Source of the DNA: Celerinatantimonas diazotrophica
GTDB taxonomy: Bacteria; Pseudomonadota; Gammaproteobacteria; Enterobacterales; Celerinatantimonadaceae
Assembly: GCF_004339545.1 (NCBI RefSeq)
Contig: NZ_SMGD01000017.1
Location: 62,001 to 126,000 of the forward strand
Length of the DNA: 64,000 bases
Direction of reading: 5' to 3'
The position numbers were made by a program, and so were the translations under genes. The notes beneath the pieces were generated by a model. It saw only the letters and a program-made list of their open reading frames with translations. It searched no databases and had not been told where the DNA came from. Shown here piece by piece: positions 55,803 to 64,000 of this stretch; position 1 is the first letter of the stretch; every line of letters starts with the position of its first letter.

Positions 55803-55818
55803 ATGTGTCTTGACACAT
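55803..55818. promoter_or_regulatory. Candidate NiaR operator
   Basis: ATGTGTC-TT-GACACAT, a perfect 7-bp inverted repeat in the nadB/desulfurase divergent gap, near TGTGTATACATG. The niaR gene is 1.2 kb away in the facing operon. Sequence chosen by symmetry and position; NiaR sites known in Firmicutes contain the same TGTC/GACA arms (from memory). Confidence 0.6.
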
Positions 55819-55876
55819 AGAATGTCATAGCCCTAGGATAATCTCAACGAGATTTATTGAACTATGAGCAATCACT

Positions 55877-57007
55877 TTGATTTACTTAGATTATGCGGCT
55901 TCAACTCCCGTCAGTGAGGCGGCCCTTGAGGCATTTACTCAGCTGAGCCGTCACTACTTTGCCAATGCTAACAGTTTACATGATCTGGGGACCCAGACAG
56001 ACGCTGTCTTGAGTTATGCTCGTCAGCAACTGGCCGGCTGGCTAGGTAATGCTGGGGGGGAGATATTTTTTACTGACAGTGGTTCACAGGCCAATCTATA
56101 TGCGTTGCTCTCGTTAGCCAAAGCCCTCCCGGCACATAAAAAACATATTCTTATCAGCCAGATGGAACACTCGTCAGTGTTAAACGCTGCGCAGATGCTT
56201 ATGGCTCAGGGGTATCACGTTGAGACTATTGCACCCAATCGCAATGGCGAGATTGATGAGCAATCTCTAATCAGTGCGTTGCGTGCTGAAACGGGTCTGG
56301 TGAGCATCCAGCACGTGAACTCAGAAACAGGCATCATTCAGCCACTGGCGCGGTTATCCGCTATCTTAAAGCGGGCCGGCGTCTTGTTACACACCGATGC
56401 AGTGCAGAGCTTTTCCAAACTCGATGCCTCGCATTCAGGGTTGGGCGCCGATGTGATTACCTTAGCTGGCCATAAAGTTTATGCTCCCAAAGGGGTTGGG
56501 GTCGTCTCGATCAATGCGAATGTGCCTTGGCAACGTGTATTTCCGGGTAACCATCAACAGCGTGGTTTTTATCCCGGCACCATCAATGTGCCACTGATTG
56601 GGGCTTTTGTTGCAGCCTGCGAGCAACTGTGGCCAGAGCGAGAGCGGATTAATGCTCATGTTCGTGATTTGCGAGCGCAGTTAGTGGCTGCTATCCGCAC
56701 CAGCGCTTTACCCATTGAGCTATTTGACGATAGCAATGCGTCGATTTTGCCGGGAATTTTTGGGGCTTTTTATCAAGGTCTGCCGGGGCAATATGTTATG
56801 CTAGAGAGTAATCGGTATGGGATCTGTATTGCTACAGGTAGTGCGTGTCGGGTCGGTCTCGATGAGATGTCCCCGACGCTTAAAGCATTAGGATATCGTG
56901 TTGAAAAAGCTGCACAGTTTTTTCGAGTATCCTTTGGTAAGGATACTCAAGCTTCAGATATCACCGCGTTTGTCAGCGTGCTTGAGCAATTACGGCCAAC
57001 ATCATGA
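55877..57007 (+). CDS. NifS-like cysteine desulfurase of the NAD cluster
   Basis: PLP cysteine desulfurase, 376 residues. Seen: MIYLDYAASTPVSEAAL, DSGSQANLYAL, ISQMEHSSVLNAA, TDAVQSFSKLD, LAGHKVYAPKGVGVV (PLP Lys) and ATGSACRVGLDEMS (active Cys). Starts with TTG; an ATG 13 bases earlier is out of frame. In Bacillus a NifS homologue next to nadBCA assembles the NadA cluster, so the same job is likely here. Confidence 0.88.
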   Translation: MIYLDYAASTPVSEAALEAFTQLSRHYFANANSLHDLGTQTDAVLSYARQQLAGWLGNAGGEIFFTDSGSQANLYALLSLAKALPAHKKHILISQMEHSSVLNAAQMLMAQGYHVETIAPNRNGEIDEQSLISALRAETGLVSIQHVNSETGIIQPLARLSAILKRAGVLLHTDAVQSFSKLDASHSGLGADVITLAGHKVYAPKGVGVVSINANVPWQRVFPGNHQQRGFYPGTINVPLIGAFVAACEQLWPERERINAHVRDLRAQLVAAIRTSALPIELFDDSNASILPGIFGAFYQGLPGQYVMLESNRYGICIATGSACRVGLDEMSPTLKALGYRVEKAAQFFRVSFGKDTQASDITAFVSVLEQLRPTS

Positions 57008-57019
57008 AGATAGGATTTT

Positions 57020-57559
57020 ATGGGACAAAAATTAATCGGCGAACAGCGTCGGGCCCGAATTTTAGAGCTTTTAAAGCAGAGTTCAGGCCCGCTGACTGGC
57101 AGTGAATTGGCGCAAAACGCGTCGGTTTCCCGGCAGGTTATCGTGCAAGATATCGCGTTGTTAAAAGCGCGTAATGAGCCGATTATTCCAACCAGTCAGG
57201 GGTATATTTACCACCGTTTAAATGACGCATCCCCCGTGCAGGTGGAACAGATTGTGGCCTGTCAGCATGATGCCGCTCACACCGAAAGTGAACTGTTACT
57301 GATGGTGGATTATGGGCTAAGCGTTAAAAATGTCATTGTTGAACATGCCTTATACGGTGAAATTACCGCACAACTGCAGATTCGAACTCGTAAAGATGTA
57401 GAGGCATTTATGCAAAAAATGCGTAGCTCTGGGGCATCTTATCTGTTTGAGTTAACTGGTGGTGTTCATTTACACACTTTGTGTGCACCCTCACAGCAGA
57501 TGATGGATGAAGGCGTGGCCGCGCTTCGCGAGGCAGGCTTTTTAGTGAACGAAGCGTAA
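57020..57559 (+). CDS. niaR: NiaR-type niacin repressor of NAD synthesis
   Basis: 179 residues (YrxA family). HTH_11 (residues about 8-55: RRARILELLKQSSGPLTGSELAQNASVSRQVIVQDIALL) followed by a 3H domain with three histidines in VACQHDAAH, IVEHALYGEI and LTGGVHLHTLC. Represses nad genes when niacin binds. It is 12 bases behind the desulfurase gene. Very rare outside Firmicutes and Thermotogales, so the cluster is probably an old transfer. Confidence 0.87.
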   Translation: MGQKLIGEQRRARILELLKQSSGPLTGSELAQNASVSRQVIVQDIALLKARNEPIIPTSQGYIYHRLNDASPVQVEQIVACQHDAAHTESELLLMVDYGLSVKNVIVEHALYGEITAQLQIRTRKDVEAFMQKMRSSGASYLFELTGGVHLHTLCAPSQQMMDEGVAALREAGFLVNEA

Positions 57560-57579
57560 ATCGTTCCGCATATTCTATA

Positions 57580-57972
57580 TTGATCGGTGTCTGGCTTGTT
57601 CAGACACTTGACCCATCGTTTATATTGATCTCAACGCGTTTGCTGAAGATCCGCGATGTGGTTGAGATCGAACAGATGGGCTTTGCCGTCTATGCCCGTG
57701 GCCATGTTCCCAAACCCGGCAGAAAAGAAAAGCTCGGTGAAGTTGAGCAGCCTATTACTTGTGGTGGTATTACCGTTAACAACGGGGATATTGTGATCGC
57801 CGATGAAGAGGGCATTGTGGTATTAGAGCGCAGTGAAGCCGAAGCTATTCTGGCAAAAGTCAAAAAAGATGCGATCAAAAGTAATATATCGCTTGCTGAG
57901 TGGCAGGTGGGCCACCGCCAAAAAATATCGGCGCTCGTTAAATCATTATCTGAGCAGGCCGAGCAGAAATAG
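57580..57972 (+). pseudogene. 5'-truncated RraA-like aldolase
   Basis: Frame resembles only the C-terminal half of RraA/HMG-aldolase-type proteins: IRDVVEIEQMGFAVYARG (start of recognisable part about 57645), KEKLGEVEQPITCGGITVNNGDIVIADEEGIVVLE. The first about 110 residues of the family, with the active-site Asp region, are missing, and the short leader MIGVWLVQTLDPSFILIS is not like it. A likely degraded remnant. A possible terminator hairpin (GTGTCTG/CAGACAC, 57587-57607) lies in the leader. Confidence 0.65.
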
Positions 57973-58047
57973 TCCTGAGATCCTAAGGCCTGTAATGTAC
58001 CAATTTGGGCAGTTTGAGCGCTTGCTGTGATTAGAGAACGCTGTTAG

Positions 58048-58067
58048 AACTTTCACATGTGAAAGTT
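58048..58067. repeat. 20-bp perfect palindrome
   Basis: AACTTTCACATGTGAAAGTT, self-complementary over 20 bp and followed by a T-run on the plus strand. It marks the left border of the AT-rich island; may be a terminator or an operator. No other use seen. Confidence 0.5.
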
Positions 58068-58256
58068 TTTGGGATATATGTAGGAAAGAGATATAGGTTC
58101 ATACTGGCTGTAGACATCCTATCTGAGCCTGACCACAGCTGAGTATTAAAGAGCTGTAGCTCAGGTTTGGACAGAAACACGCGTTAGATTTTCTTCTTAA
58201 TTTAGCTAACTACGGATTACTTTATATATGGGAAACCTCTACAATAGTGGCCAAGT

Positions 58257-60554
58257 TTACCTAGTCACTACAGTTATAGCACCATCATTGGCTGCACTAT
58301 CAAGTAATGGACTAATCCCTCTTCGGCTATCCCCAAGAATTTTTACCATTTTCGTAGCTCTAGTAATGGCTACATACATTTTGTTGTGAGAAGTATAATT
58401 ATTAAAAATTCTACTCGTGCTACTAATTGATCGATCTTCTCTTGGTAGACGTCCTTTATCTACACCAACAAGGATTACCGCATCAAATTCAAGACCACCA
58501 ACGTAATCTGCCATAGCAATAATAAAATCATTTTTGTTTTTAGCTTCTTCGATGACACTAATATCACCACGTTCAAGCAAACAACTAACTGTTTTATTCG
58601 ACTGACTAAACTCTTCTTTAGCCTCTTCAAATAGTAATCTGTCAAAATATATGATCACTATTTTATGCTTCAAGCAGCCTAATTCATCCTGAGCATCATT
58701 AGCTATTGAAATAGCTTTTTGGTGTATCGATAAAGTTGACTCATCATATAGAATATATTCTGGTTGAAACTCTTCTATATCATATTGAACACCAGATGCA
58801 TGTGCTAATGGATCGATAAAATTAGTAAATAGCGCAGTTCCTGAACTGGTAATTATCGATGCTAGTCTGGTTATATTAGCAGAGCACCTGAAAACAGCAG
58901 TAAGATCTGTTTTCTTCTCAGATTTCATATGGTCTTCAATATTTAAGTAATCTAAAACCGAATCATTTTTCCATGCAATATCTCCAACGGCCTGTGTAGC
59001 ATCGACAGCAAATGATATTGGAGCAATGTTGCTTTGTTTTGTTAAATAATGAACTATACCTAACTCATTAAAATTAAGTAGATGTAACTCATCAACAAGT
59101 ATAAAATCGTAAGCTTCAGTTGCTCGACGTCGTTTCCAAAGCGGGGTTTCTAAACGCCCCATAGATGATATGGCTATATCGTCTGGATCAAATTGACTTA
59201 AATTGTCTAGTTTTAATTGGTAACTTTCGAATATTTGGAATATAAAATATCTATCATTCTCCTTAATGGTAGGGACACAGAAATACTTGTCTTTATTTTT
59301 AATATAGAATTCTTTATTACCATTACACCGACCTTTGATTGCCACACCAAACTCGTGAATTAATAACTCAGAGAGTGCCAGTGAATCTTCACTATCAAAA
59401 AGGGTATAAAGTTCGTCAGAAATCATCCTTTTGTGTTTTTTTAAATTAAGTTTTATGTTTTCAACAAGTTCCATTATATAGAGAAGCTGAGTCTGTTTAG
59501 CTTCATAGCTATCTTCATCTATAAGCTCAGTTTCACTAATATCATTACCTAAAAGCTCCATACAAACTTGTTGAATTGTTCTTACCTTTATTTTCGACAA
59601 CGATGAACTATCAAACATTTCAGTTGACTGTGAAGTGACTTTTAAGAAATATTCAACCGTATTTCTTATTGAGGTACTTGGCACAATGAAAAGTACTTTC
59701 ATCTTGGGATCACCTTCAGAAGCCACTTTTAACGCTTTTAATACAAGACATATTGTCTTCCCTGTACCAGCTGGACCATGCAACCTTGCAGGATAATGCC
59801 AATCAGAGTTAATAAACGATAACTGCTTATCTGAAAGTAATTCAAAAGGGTTGTTCCGCCCTAAAAGATATGTTGTATTCAGTAATTCTTTTTCACCAAG
59901 ATCCACAGCCCCTAGATCGTTAACCTCTTTACTATTAAAACCTTTATCTGAAGAACTTTTAAAAGTATTAACATTAAAAATACCATCTAAAGCTTTTTTT
60001 AAATTTACAAGTTCACATTCATCTTTTCTTTTTGATCCTGAAGTCTGATCGAACTTATAAATGCAAATATGTTTCCCTTTATATTTTCTCTCTTTATTAG
60101 CCTTATTCTTAAATGGAGCCAATTCAACAACAATTTTATATGAGCTACCATTTTTTGATGGAAATGGAAATATAATTCCTTTAGTGGAATCTAGAGGTAT
60201 CATCTCTGATGAACTATAGGTATGATTATCCCAAAATTTGATACAGAATCTCAACGCTTTCTGGATACATGTAATCTTCATTTGGTCATCAAGACCATCA
60301 AAAGAAAGCGTTCTAAAGTCTAAAGTCACTGAGTTTCTTTCTGACTCATAAGTGTCTTTATCATGAAGAATAAACAAGCCCTTATTCTTATTAACACTAT
60401 AAACTGGCACACTAGAATCATCTATTTTTATTAATTCACCATTTGCTATATTTGTTATAATGGACGAATTATCAAAATCTGCACTTTGTAATGTTCTTGA
60501 ATTAATTATGGCACTTACAGCTTGATAAGTCAGACAAATAAATTCACATTTCAT
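58257..60554 (-). CDS. UvrD/Rep-like SF1 helicase with unknown N-terminal region
   Basis: 765 residues. The first about 240 residues match nothing I know. Then: Walker A GPAGTGKT (260-267), Walker B FILVDELHLL (484-493), FAVDATQAVGD (515-525), AVFRCSANITRLASI (553-567), YVGGLEFDAVILVGVDKG (684-701) and motif VI YVAITRATKMVKIL (727-740). So it is an ATP-driven DNA/RNA translocase of SF1A type. It overlaps the partner gene by 11 bases. AT-rich, in an island with an integrase remnant; a defence role is an inference. Confidence 0.85.
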   Translation of the reverse strand: MKCEFICLTYQAVSAIINSRTLQSADFDNSSIITNIANGELIKIDDSSVPVYSVNKNKGLFILHDKDTYESERNSVTLDFRTLSFDGLDDQMKITCIQKALRFCIKFWDNHTYSSSEMIPLDSTKGIIFPFPSKNGSSYKIVVELAPFKNKANKERKYKGKHICIYKFDQTSGSKRKDECELVNLKKALDGIFNVNTFKSSSDKGFNSKEVNDLGAVDLGEKELLNTTYLLGRNNPFELLSDKQLSFINSDWHYPARLHGPAGTGKTICLVLKALKVASEGDPKMKVLFIVPSTSIRNTVEYFLKVTSQSTEMFDSSSLSKIKVRTIQQVCMELLGNDISETELIDEDSYEAKQTQLLYIMELVENIKLNLKKHKRMISDELYTLFDSEDSLALSELLIHEFGVAIKGRCNGNKEFYIKNKDKYFCVPTIKENDRYFIFQIFESYQLKLDNLSQFDPDDIAISSMGRLETPLWKRRRATEAYDFILVDELHLLNFNELGIVHYLTKQSNIAPISFAVDATQAVGDIAWKNDSVLDYLNIEDHMKSEKKTDLTAVFRCSANITRLASIITSSGTALFTNFIDPLAHASGVQYDIEEFQPEYILYDESTLSIHQKAISIANDAQDELGCLKHKIVIIYFDRLLFEEAKEEFSQSNKTVSCLLERGDISVIEEAKNKNDFIIAMADYVGGLEFDAVILVGVDKGRLPREDRSISSTSRIFNNYTSHNKMYVAITRATKMVKILGDSRRGISPLLDSAANDGAITVVTR

Positions 60555-61329
60555 TTAATTGTTCCTTTAGAATGGTTGCGGCTTCTTTACAGATGTCATC
60601 TGTCCCAATTCGGCTATAATAACTGGAAAATTTTTGAAGAACATGTTCAATATATGGAGATTTCAACAAAGAGATGTATGATATTTCATCTTTATATAAA
60701 GTAAGATATTGGTTAACAGAGTCATCACTATTCCTGTCTTTTTTTATTCCACTTGAAAGCTTCATCGCCACTTCAAAAGGTATCGAAATTGGTTCAGCTA
60801 AGTCGATGACATATGGTTCTAGAACATTATCAAAATTAATTTGTTCAATAAAATAAGTCGATGCTTCCGTATTTCTTATTATTTCACTTACAAGATTTTT
60901 TCTTTCCTTACTGACAAAATCTAGTGTGTGGTCACAACTCTTACTTCTATACATGTACAACATTTTTTTTATATATTCTTTATGATGTACTTTTTTATCC
61001 TCATCTATTATTGCTATTATGTTCTCAATAGGGTAAATAGGTATGAGTTCTGATGAAAGTTTAAACTTTTTCAATTCGATTTCGATTTTCTGCAAAAGTT
61101 TACTTTCAACCCTTCTATAGATTATTTCATCACCTTGACTATTGAGCCAATCGCTTGCTTTATAAATTGGTAAACAGAGTATCTTCCTAGCCTTATCATT
61201 AGCGATATCACACCGTGCTGTAATAATAATTCCGTTAGCATATAAGGAATAAGAATTAATAGTTAAACCTTCAAAAATACTGCCTTGTGTAAACTCATTT
61301 TTTGTAGGATGTGAAAGTAGTTCCCTCAT
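60544..61329 (-). CDS. Unknown partner of the SF1 helicase
   Basis: 261 residues from ATG 61329, with AAGGGACAA upstream; an ATG at 61341 is possible. No family recognised. Visible: FTQGSIFEGLTINSY, then a conserved-looking block around residues 30-60, GIIITARCDIANDKARKILCLPIY, and a mostly helical, lysine- and glutamate-rich remainder. No membrane segment or signal. First gene of the pair; its stop overlaps the helicase start, so the two are co-translated and probably form one functional unit. Confidence 0.75.
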   Translation of the reverse strand: MRELLSHPTKNEFTQGSIFEGLTINSYSLYANGIIITARCDIANDKARKILCLPIYKASDWLNSQGDEIIYRRVESKLLQKIEIELKKFKLSSELIPIYPIENIIAIIDEDKKVHHKEYIKKMLYMYRSKSCDHTLDFVSKERKNLVSEIIRNTEASTYFIEQINFDNVLEPYVIDLAEPISIPFEVAMKLSSGIKKDRNSDDSVNQYLTLYKDEISYISLLKSPYIEHVLQKFSSYYSRIGTDDICKEAATILKEQLNEM

Positions 61330-61560
61330 TTGTCCCTTCATTCATCTATTAGTTAAAGGTTACTTTCACCGATAAAACCATAATGATCATCTACGGTGAA
61401 CATGTTGGGATTATACTAGCACTTCTGCATATAAAATAGAAAACATATCTTGTTATACTAACCCTTCATCATTTGATTAAAGATGAATTGAAAATCGAAA
61501 CTTATATTTCATGTTACTTGATCGACAAAGAGGATTATTGGTGCCCTACTTATTTTGTAA

Positions 61561-61770
61561 CTACTTTACCCCTCTCACAATACTTGAGAACTTCTTCAGT
61601 TCATTCGCCATTCGTTGTAGTGGATTCGTCCCGTAAGTCGCACCAACGTTTGTGGAAGCGTGACCTGTGATCCAGTCACTCACTGCTGTCTCAATACCCG
61701 CTTCACAGAAGAGTGTCTTAAAGGTATGCCTAAAGCCATGAGAAGGATTCGCTTGGCTCTCTAGTTTCAA
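61561..61770 (-). pseudogene. Tyrosine recombinase C-terminal remnant
   Basis: Encodes NPSHGFRHTFKTLFCEAGIETAVSDWITGHASTNVGATYG, the catalytic core end of phage/ICE-type integrases with HGFRH (His, Arg), the GHAS His and the nucleophile in ATYG. No N-terminal domain remains; the frame runs only to a stop near 61840 upstream and has no ATG. The remnant lies next to the helicase module, so it is likely the integrase of the element that brought it in. Confidence 0.75.
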
Positions 61771-62252
61771 GTATTTCGCCGAAGCCTTTGCGTTTTTACT
61801 CTCTTTTTTAGATAAAAGCTTTTATATATCATCTTCCAGATGAACGGGTTTTCAGTAGGTTGGTCTTACCTTTTACGCGTCTTAATAAATAGTGTCAGTT
61901 GACAACAGGTGTATGAATTATCTGGTAGCGTATCGTTGTTTCAACGACTTCAGCGTTGATAAAGCCACCTATGTTAAATTGCCCAGAGCAGTGCAATTTT
62001 CTGAATCGTCACCAAATAGTGGTCCCCAAAATAGCTCGCACAATTGTGTAACCACAATCACATTAATTCATTAGAAAAATTTGGTCAAATATTGATACCA
62101 AGGAATGTTGTGAGTAATGACTCTAGCAAAAAAAGGGACATAAACGTTTTAGAAGAGGCAGTATATCGATGAGTCGATAAATAAAGGCCAGAGAATGATG
62201 CTCTGGCCTATCAGCTTTTCTACAGTACGAACGTGTGTAGGTGGGTTTTACA
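61771..62252. other. Gene-free region between integrase remnant and gor
   Basis: No convincing gene. No tRNA or obvious attachment repeat was seen, so the integration site of the element cannot be placed. The far right is normal flank before the gor stop. Confidence 0.4.
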
Positions 62253-63614
62253 TTACCTCATAGTCACGAACTCTTCGGCGCTGGTCGGGTGAATGGCGAC
62301 ACAGCTATCAAAATCGGCTTTGGTTGCCCCCATTTTCATGGCAACGCCAAAGCCTTGGAGAATTTCATCCATGCCTAAGCCAATGCCATGTAAGCCAACG
62401 ACTTTCTCATCTTCACCGACACAGATCAGTTTCATTTTGGTCGCTTGGCGATGGCTGGTTACGGCGGTGTACATGGCCGCAAAGCTAGAGGTATAGACTT
62501 TGACGTTGTCATCGCCATATGTTTCTCGAGCTTGGGGTTCACTAAGGCCAATGGTTCCGATTGGGGGGTGACTAAAAACCACCGTCGGGACTAGGTTGTA
62601 GTCCATTTTCGCGGTGGGTTTGTTATTGAATAGGCGCTCGCTGAGCAATCGTCCGGCCTTGACTGCCACAGGGGTAAGTTCAATTTCACCAATCACATCT
62701 CCCAAAGCATAAATGCCATCGGTTGCCGTGTTGGAGTACTCATCAACCTTGATAAAGCCACTTTCATCGGTTTGAACGCCGGCGATGTCAAGGTTGAGTT
62801 GGTCGGTATTCGGTTCGCGGCCAATGGCCCAGATCACGCAGTCTACATTTAGACTATTCCCGTTTTCAAAGGTTAATGTCAGGCTGCCATCAGACTGTTT
62901 TTCCAGTTTTTCCGGGATGCTATGGGTATGTAATGTTGGGCCTTCTTCCGCCATGATCTCAACGAGTGTTTCATAGAGCAGAGGTTCAAAATTACGCAGT
63001 GGTGCATGTTTGCGCACCGCCAGATGCACTTCACTGCCCAACCCATGTAAAACGCCGGCTAATTCTACGGCGATATATCCCGCACCGACGACAGCGACGC
63101 GTTTGGGCTGTTCATTGAGGGCAAAAAAGCCATCAGAGGTAATGCCGTACTCGACACCCGGTACGTTCGGAAGTTGTGGCCGTCCACCGGTGGCGATCAG
63201 GATATGTTTAGCGCGATACAGTTGGCCATTCACATCTAATGTATGGGTATCGACAAACTTGGCAAAGCCATTGATTCGCTCAACGCCGTTGTTGTCAAAA
63301 CCGCGTTGGTAGGAGCCGTGAATACGGTCAATGTATGCCTGGCGGTTTTTCACTAAGGTTGACCAATGAAACTGATTCAAGGTGGCATCAAAGCCATAAT
63401 CTGTCCCGTATTTGGTAATCGCTTCGGCTACCTGAGAGCCAAACCACATCACTTTTTTAGGCACACAACCGACATTGACACAGGTACCGCCAACTTCATT
63501 GGCTTCGATGATTCCGACTTTTTGACCATACATTGCGGCTCGGTTTGCCGAGGCAATACCACCGCTTCCAGCGCCAATACATAAATAGTCATACTCATGG
63601 ACAGACTGTGTCAT
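62253..63614 (-). CDS. gor: Glutathione-disulfide reductase
   Basis: FAD- and NADPH-dependent reductase, 453 residues from ATG 63614 (AGGAGAGAA upstream). Seen: FAD motif [14 protein letters not shown], redox pair [21 protein letters not shown] motif [27 protein letters not shown] and the C-terminal [12 protein letters not shown] (catalytic His). Keeps glutathione reduced in the cytoplasm. Divergent from prlC as in related gammaproteobacteria. Confidence 0.97.
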   Translation of the reverse strand: MTQSVHEYDYLCIGAGSGGIASANRAAMYGQKVGIIEANEVGGTCVNVGCVPKKVMWFGSQVAEAITKYGTDYGFDATLNQFHWSTLVKNRQAYIDRIHGSYQRGFDNNGVERINGFAKFVDTHTLDVNGQLYRAKHILIATGGRPQLPNVPGVEYGITSDGFFALNEQPKRVAVVGAGYIAVELAGVLHGLGSEVHLAVRKHAPLRNFEPLLYETLVEIMAEEGPTLHTHSIPEKLEKQSDGSLTLTFENGNSLNVDCVIWAIGREPNTDQLNLDIAGVQTDESGFIKVDEYSNTATDGIYALGDVIGEIELTPVAVKAGRLLSERLFNNKPTAKMDYNLVPTVVFSHPPIGTIGLSEPQARETYGDDNVKVYTSSFAAMYTAVTSHRQATKMKLICVGEDEKVVGLHGIGLGMDEILQGFGVAMKMGATKADFDSCVAIHPTSAEEFVTMR

Positions 63615-63828
63615 GGAGTTCTCTCCTGATAATAAGTTTGGTTTTAAATACCCTTGAGTATAACGAGAACTCATCGGCAGATCATATGGTTCTTGGTAAA
63701 TTGATTTATCGGGTAAACCGATTAATTAAATCGTTTTAACTTCCCCCGTAAACAGTTGATTTACGCCTCGGTTACCCCCATATTTGAGTCATTAACTATA
63801 AAATCCCGCCGAATATAAAGGAGTTGGT

Positions 63829-64000
63829 ATGTCCAATCCGCTTTTAGAAGCAAAAGGGTTACCCCCGTTTTCACAGATCCGTCCTGAACATGTGAAACCT
63901 GCTGTCGAACAGGTGATTAAAGACTATCGCAATGTCGTTGAAAAAGTGGTCGCTAACAACCATTACAGCTGGGAAAATTTTATTTCGCCATTGACGGAAG
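63829..64000 (+). CDS. prlC: Oligopeptidase A, N terminus (partial)
   Basis: M3 metallopeptidase; 57 residues seen, running off the window. Start MSNPLLEAKGLPPFSQIRPE and KVVANNHYSWENFISPLTE match the N terminus of OpdA. AAAGGAG precedes the ATG. The HExxH active site lies beyond the edge. Confidence 0.93.
   Translation, partial: MSNPLLEAKGLPPFSQIRPEHVKPAVEQVIKDYRNVVEKVVANNHYSWENFISPLTE

Noticed and set aside
58048..58067. The 20-bp palindrome as an att site
   Set aside because: Perfect dyad symmetry suits an operator or terminator better, and no matching copy is seen at the other border.
61892..62074. 60-codon frame right of the integrase remnant
   Set aside because: No homology that I can recognise and a poor start; treated as gene-free.

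Overview
The window is a stretch of chromosome from a gammaproteobacterium. Many products closely match Enterobacterales/Vibrionales/Alteromonadales proteins (IlvY-IlvC, UbiK, TcdA, YbaK, ElaA, LdhA, YiaY, DkgB, Idi, AbgTAB, Gor next to PrlC). The mix is unusual: a class II (plant-type) DAHP synthase, a fused LplT-PlsC-acyl-ACP ligase of the Vibrio/Shewanella kind, and a Bacillus-style NAD cluster. A facultatively fermentative aquatic genus is likely; I cannot name it from sequence alone. No rRNA, tRNA or CRISPR was found.

Layout. 1-5.9 kb: a CUT1 sugar ABC transporter operon with a PfkB sugar kinase, divergent from a ROK regulator. 5.9-8.3 kb: AT-rich, gene-poor segment with a TIGR04076-type protein and two unrecognised small genes. 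8.3-13.8 kb: FAN1-like nuclease, aspartoacylase, a small exported protein, a YecD-like protein, an eleven-unit tandem REP-like array, and tcdA. 13.8-15.3 kb: AT-rich GT39 glycosyltransferase. 15.8-28 kb: housekeeping and fermentation genes (ilvC/ilvY, ybaK, elaA, ubiK, aroF-type, ldhA, two iron alcohol dehydrogenases). 28-31.8 kb: LysR regulator, aminotransferase, omega-amidase and an amino-acid binding protein, which together look like a glutamine transaminase/omega-amidase module. 31.9-34.9 kb: three-subunit hydroxyarylate decarboxylase divergent from a MarR gene, with two matching palindromic operators. 34.9-40.9 kb: idi, an amino-acid ABC importer without an ATPase, an MFS carrier, and dkgB behind a structured leader. 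41-45 kb: the trifunctional lysophospholipid importer/acyltransferase/ligase with its TetR repressor and twin operators. 45.5-52.2 kb: threonine aldolase-like enzyme and an abgR/abgT-abgA-abgB cluster for p-aminobenzoyl-glutamate. 52.3-57.6 kb: nadB-nadC-nadA divergent from a NifS-like desulfurase and NiaR. 57.6-62.2 kb: a foreign, AT-rich island with a truncated RraA-like gene, a two-gene helicase plus unknown-protein module, and a tyrosine-integrase remnant. 62.2-64 kb: gor and the start of prlC.

Repeats: a roughly 270-bp MITE-like element is present as two near-identical full copies (24.3 and 40.6 kb, opposite orientation) and one decayed copy that supplies the stop codon of idi (35.5 kb). 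The most likely new biology is the helicase/unknown-protein pair at 58.3-61.3 kb, a candidate defence module. Next are the REP-like array, the structured leader before dkgB and the MITE family.
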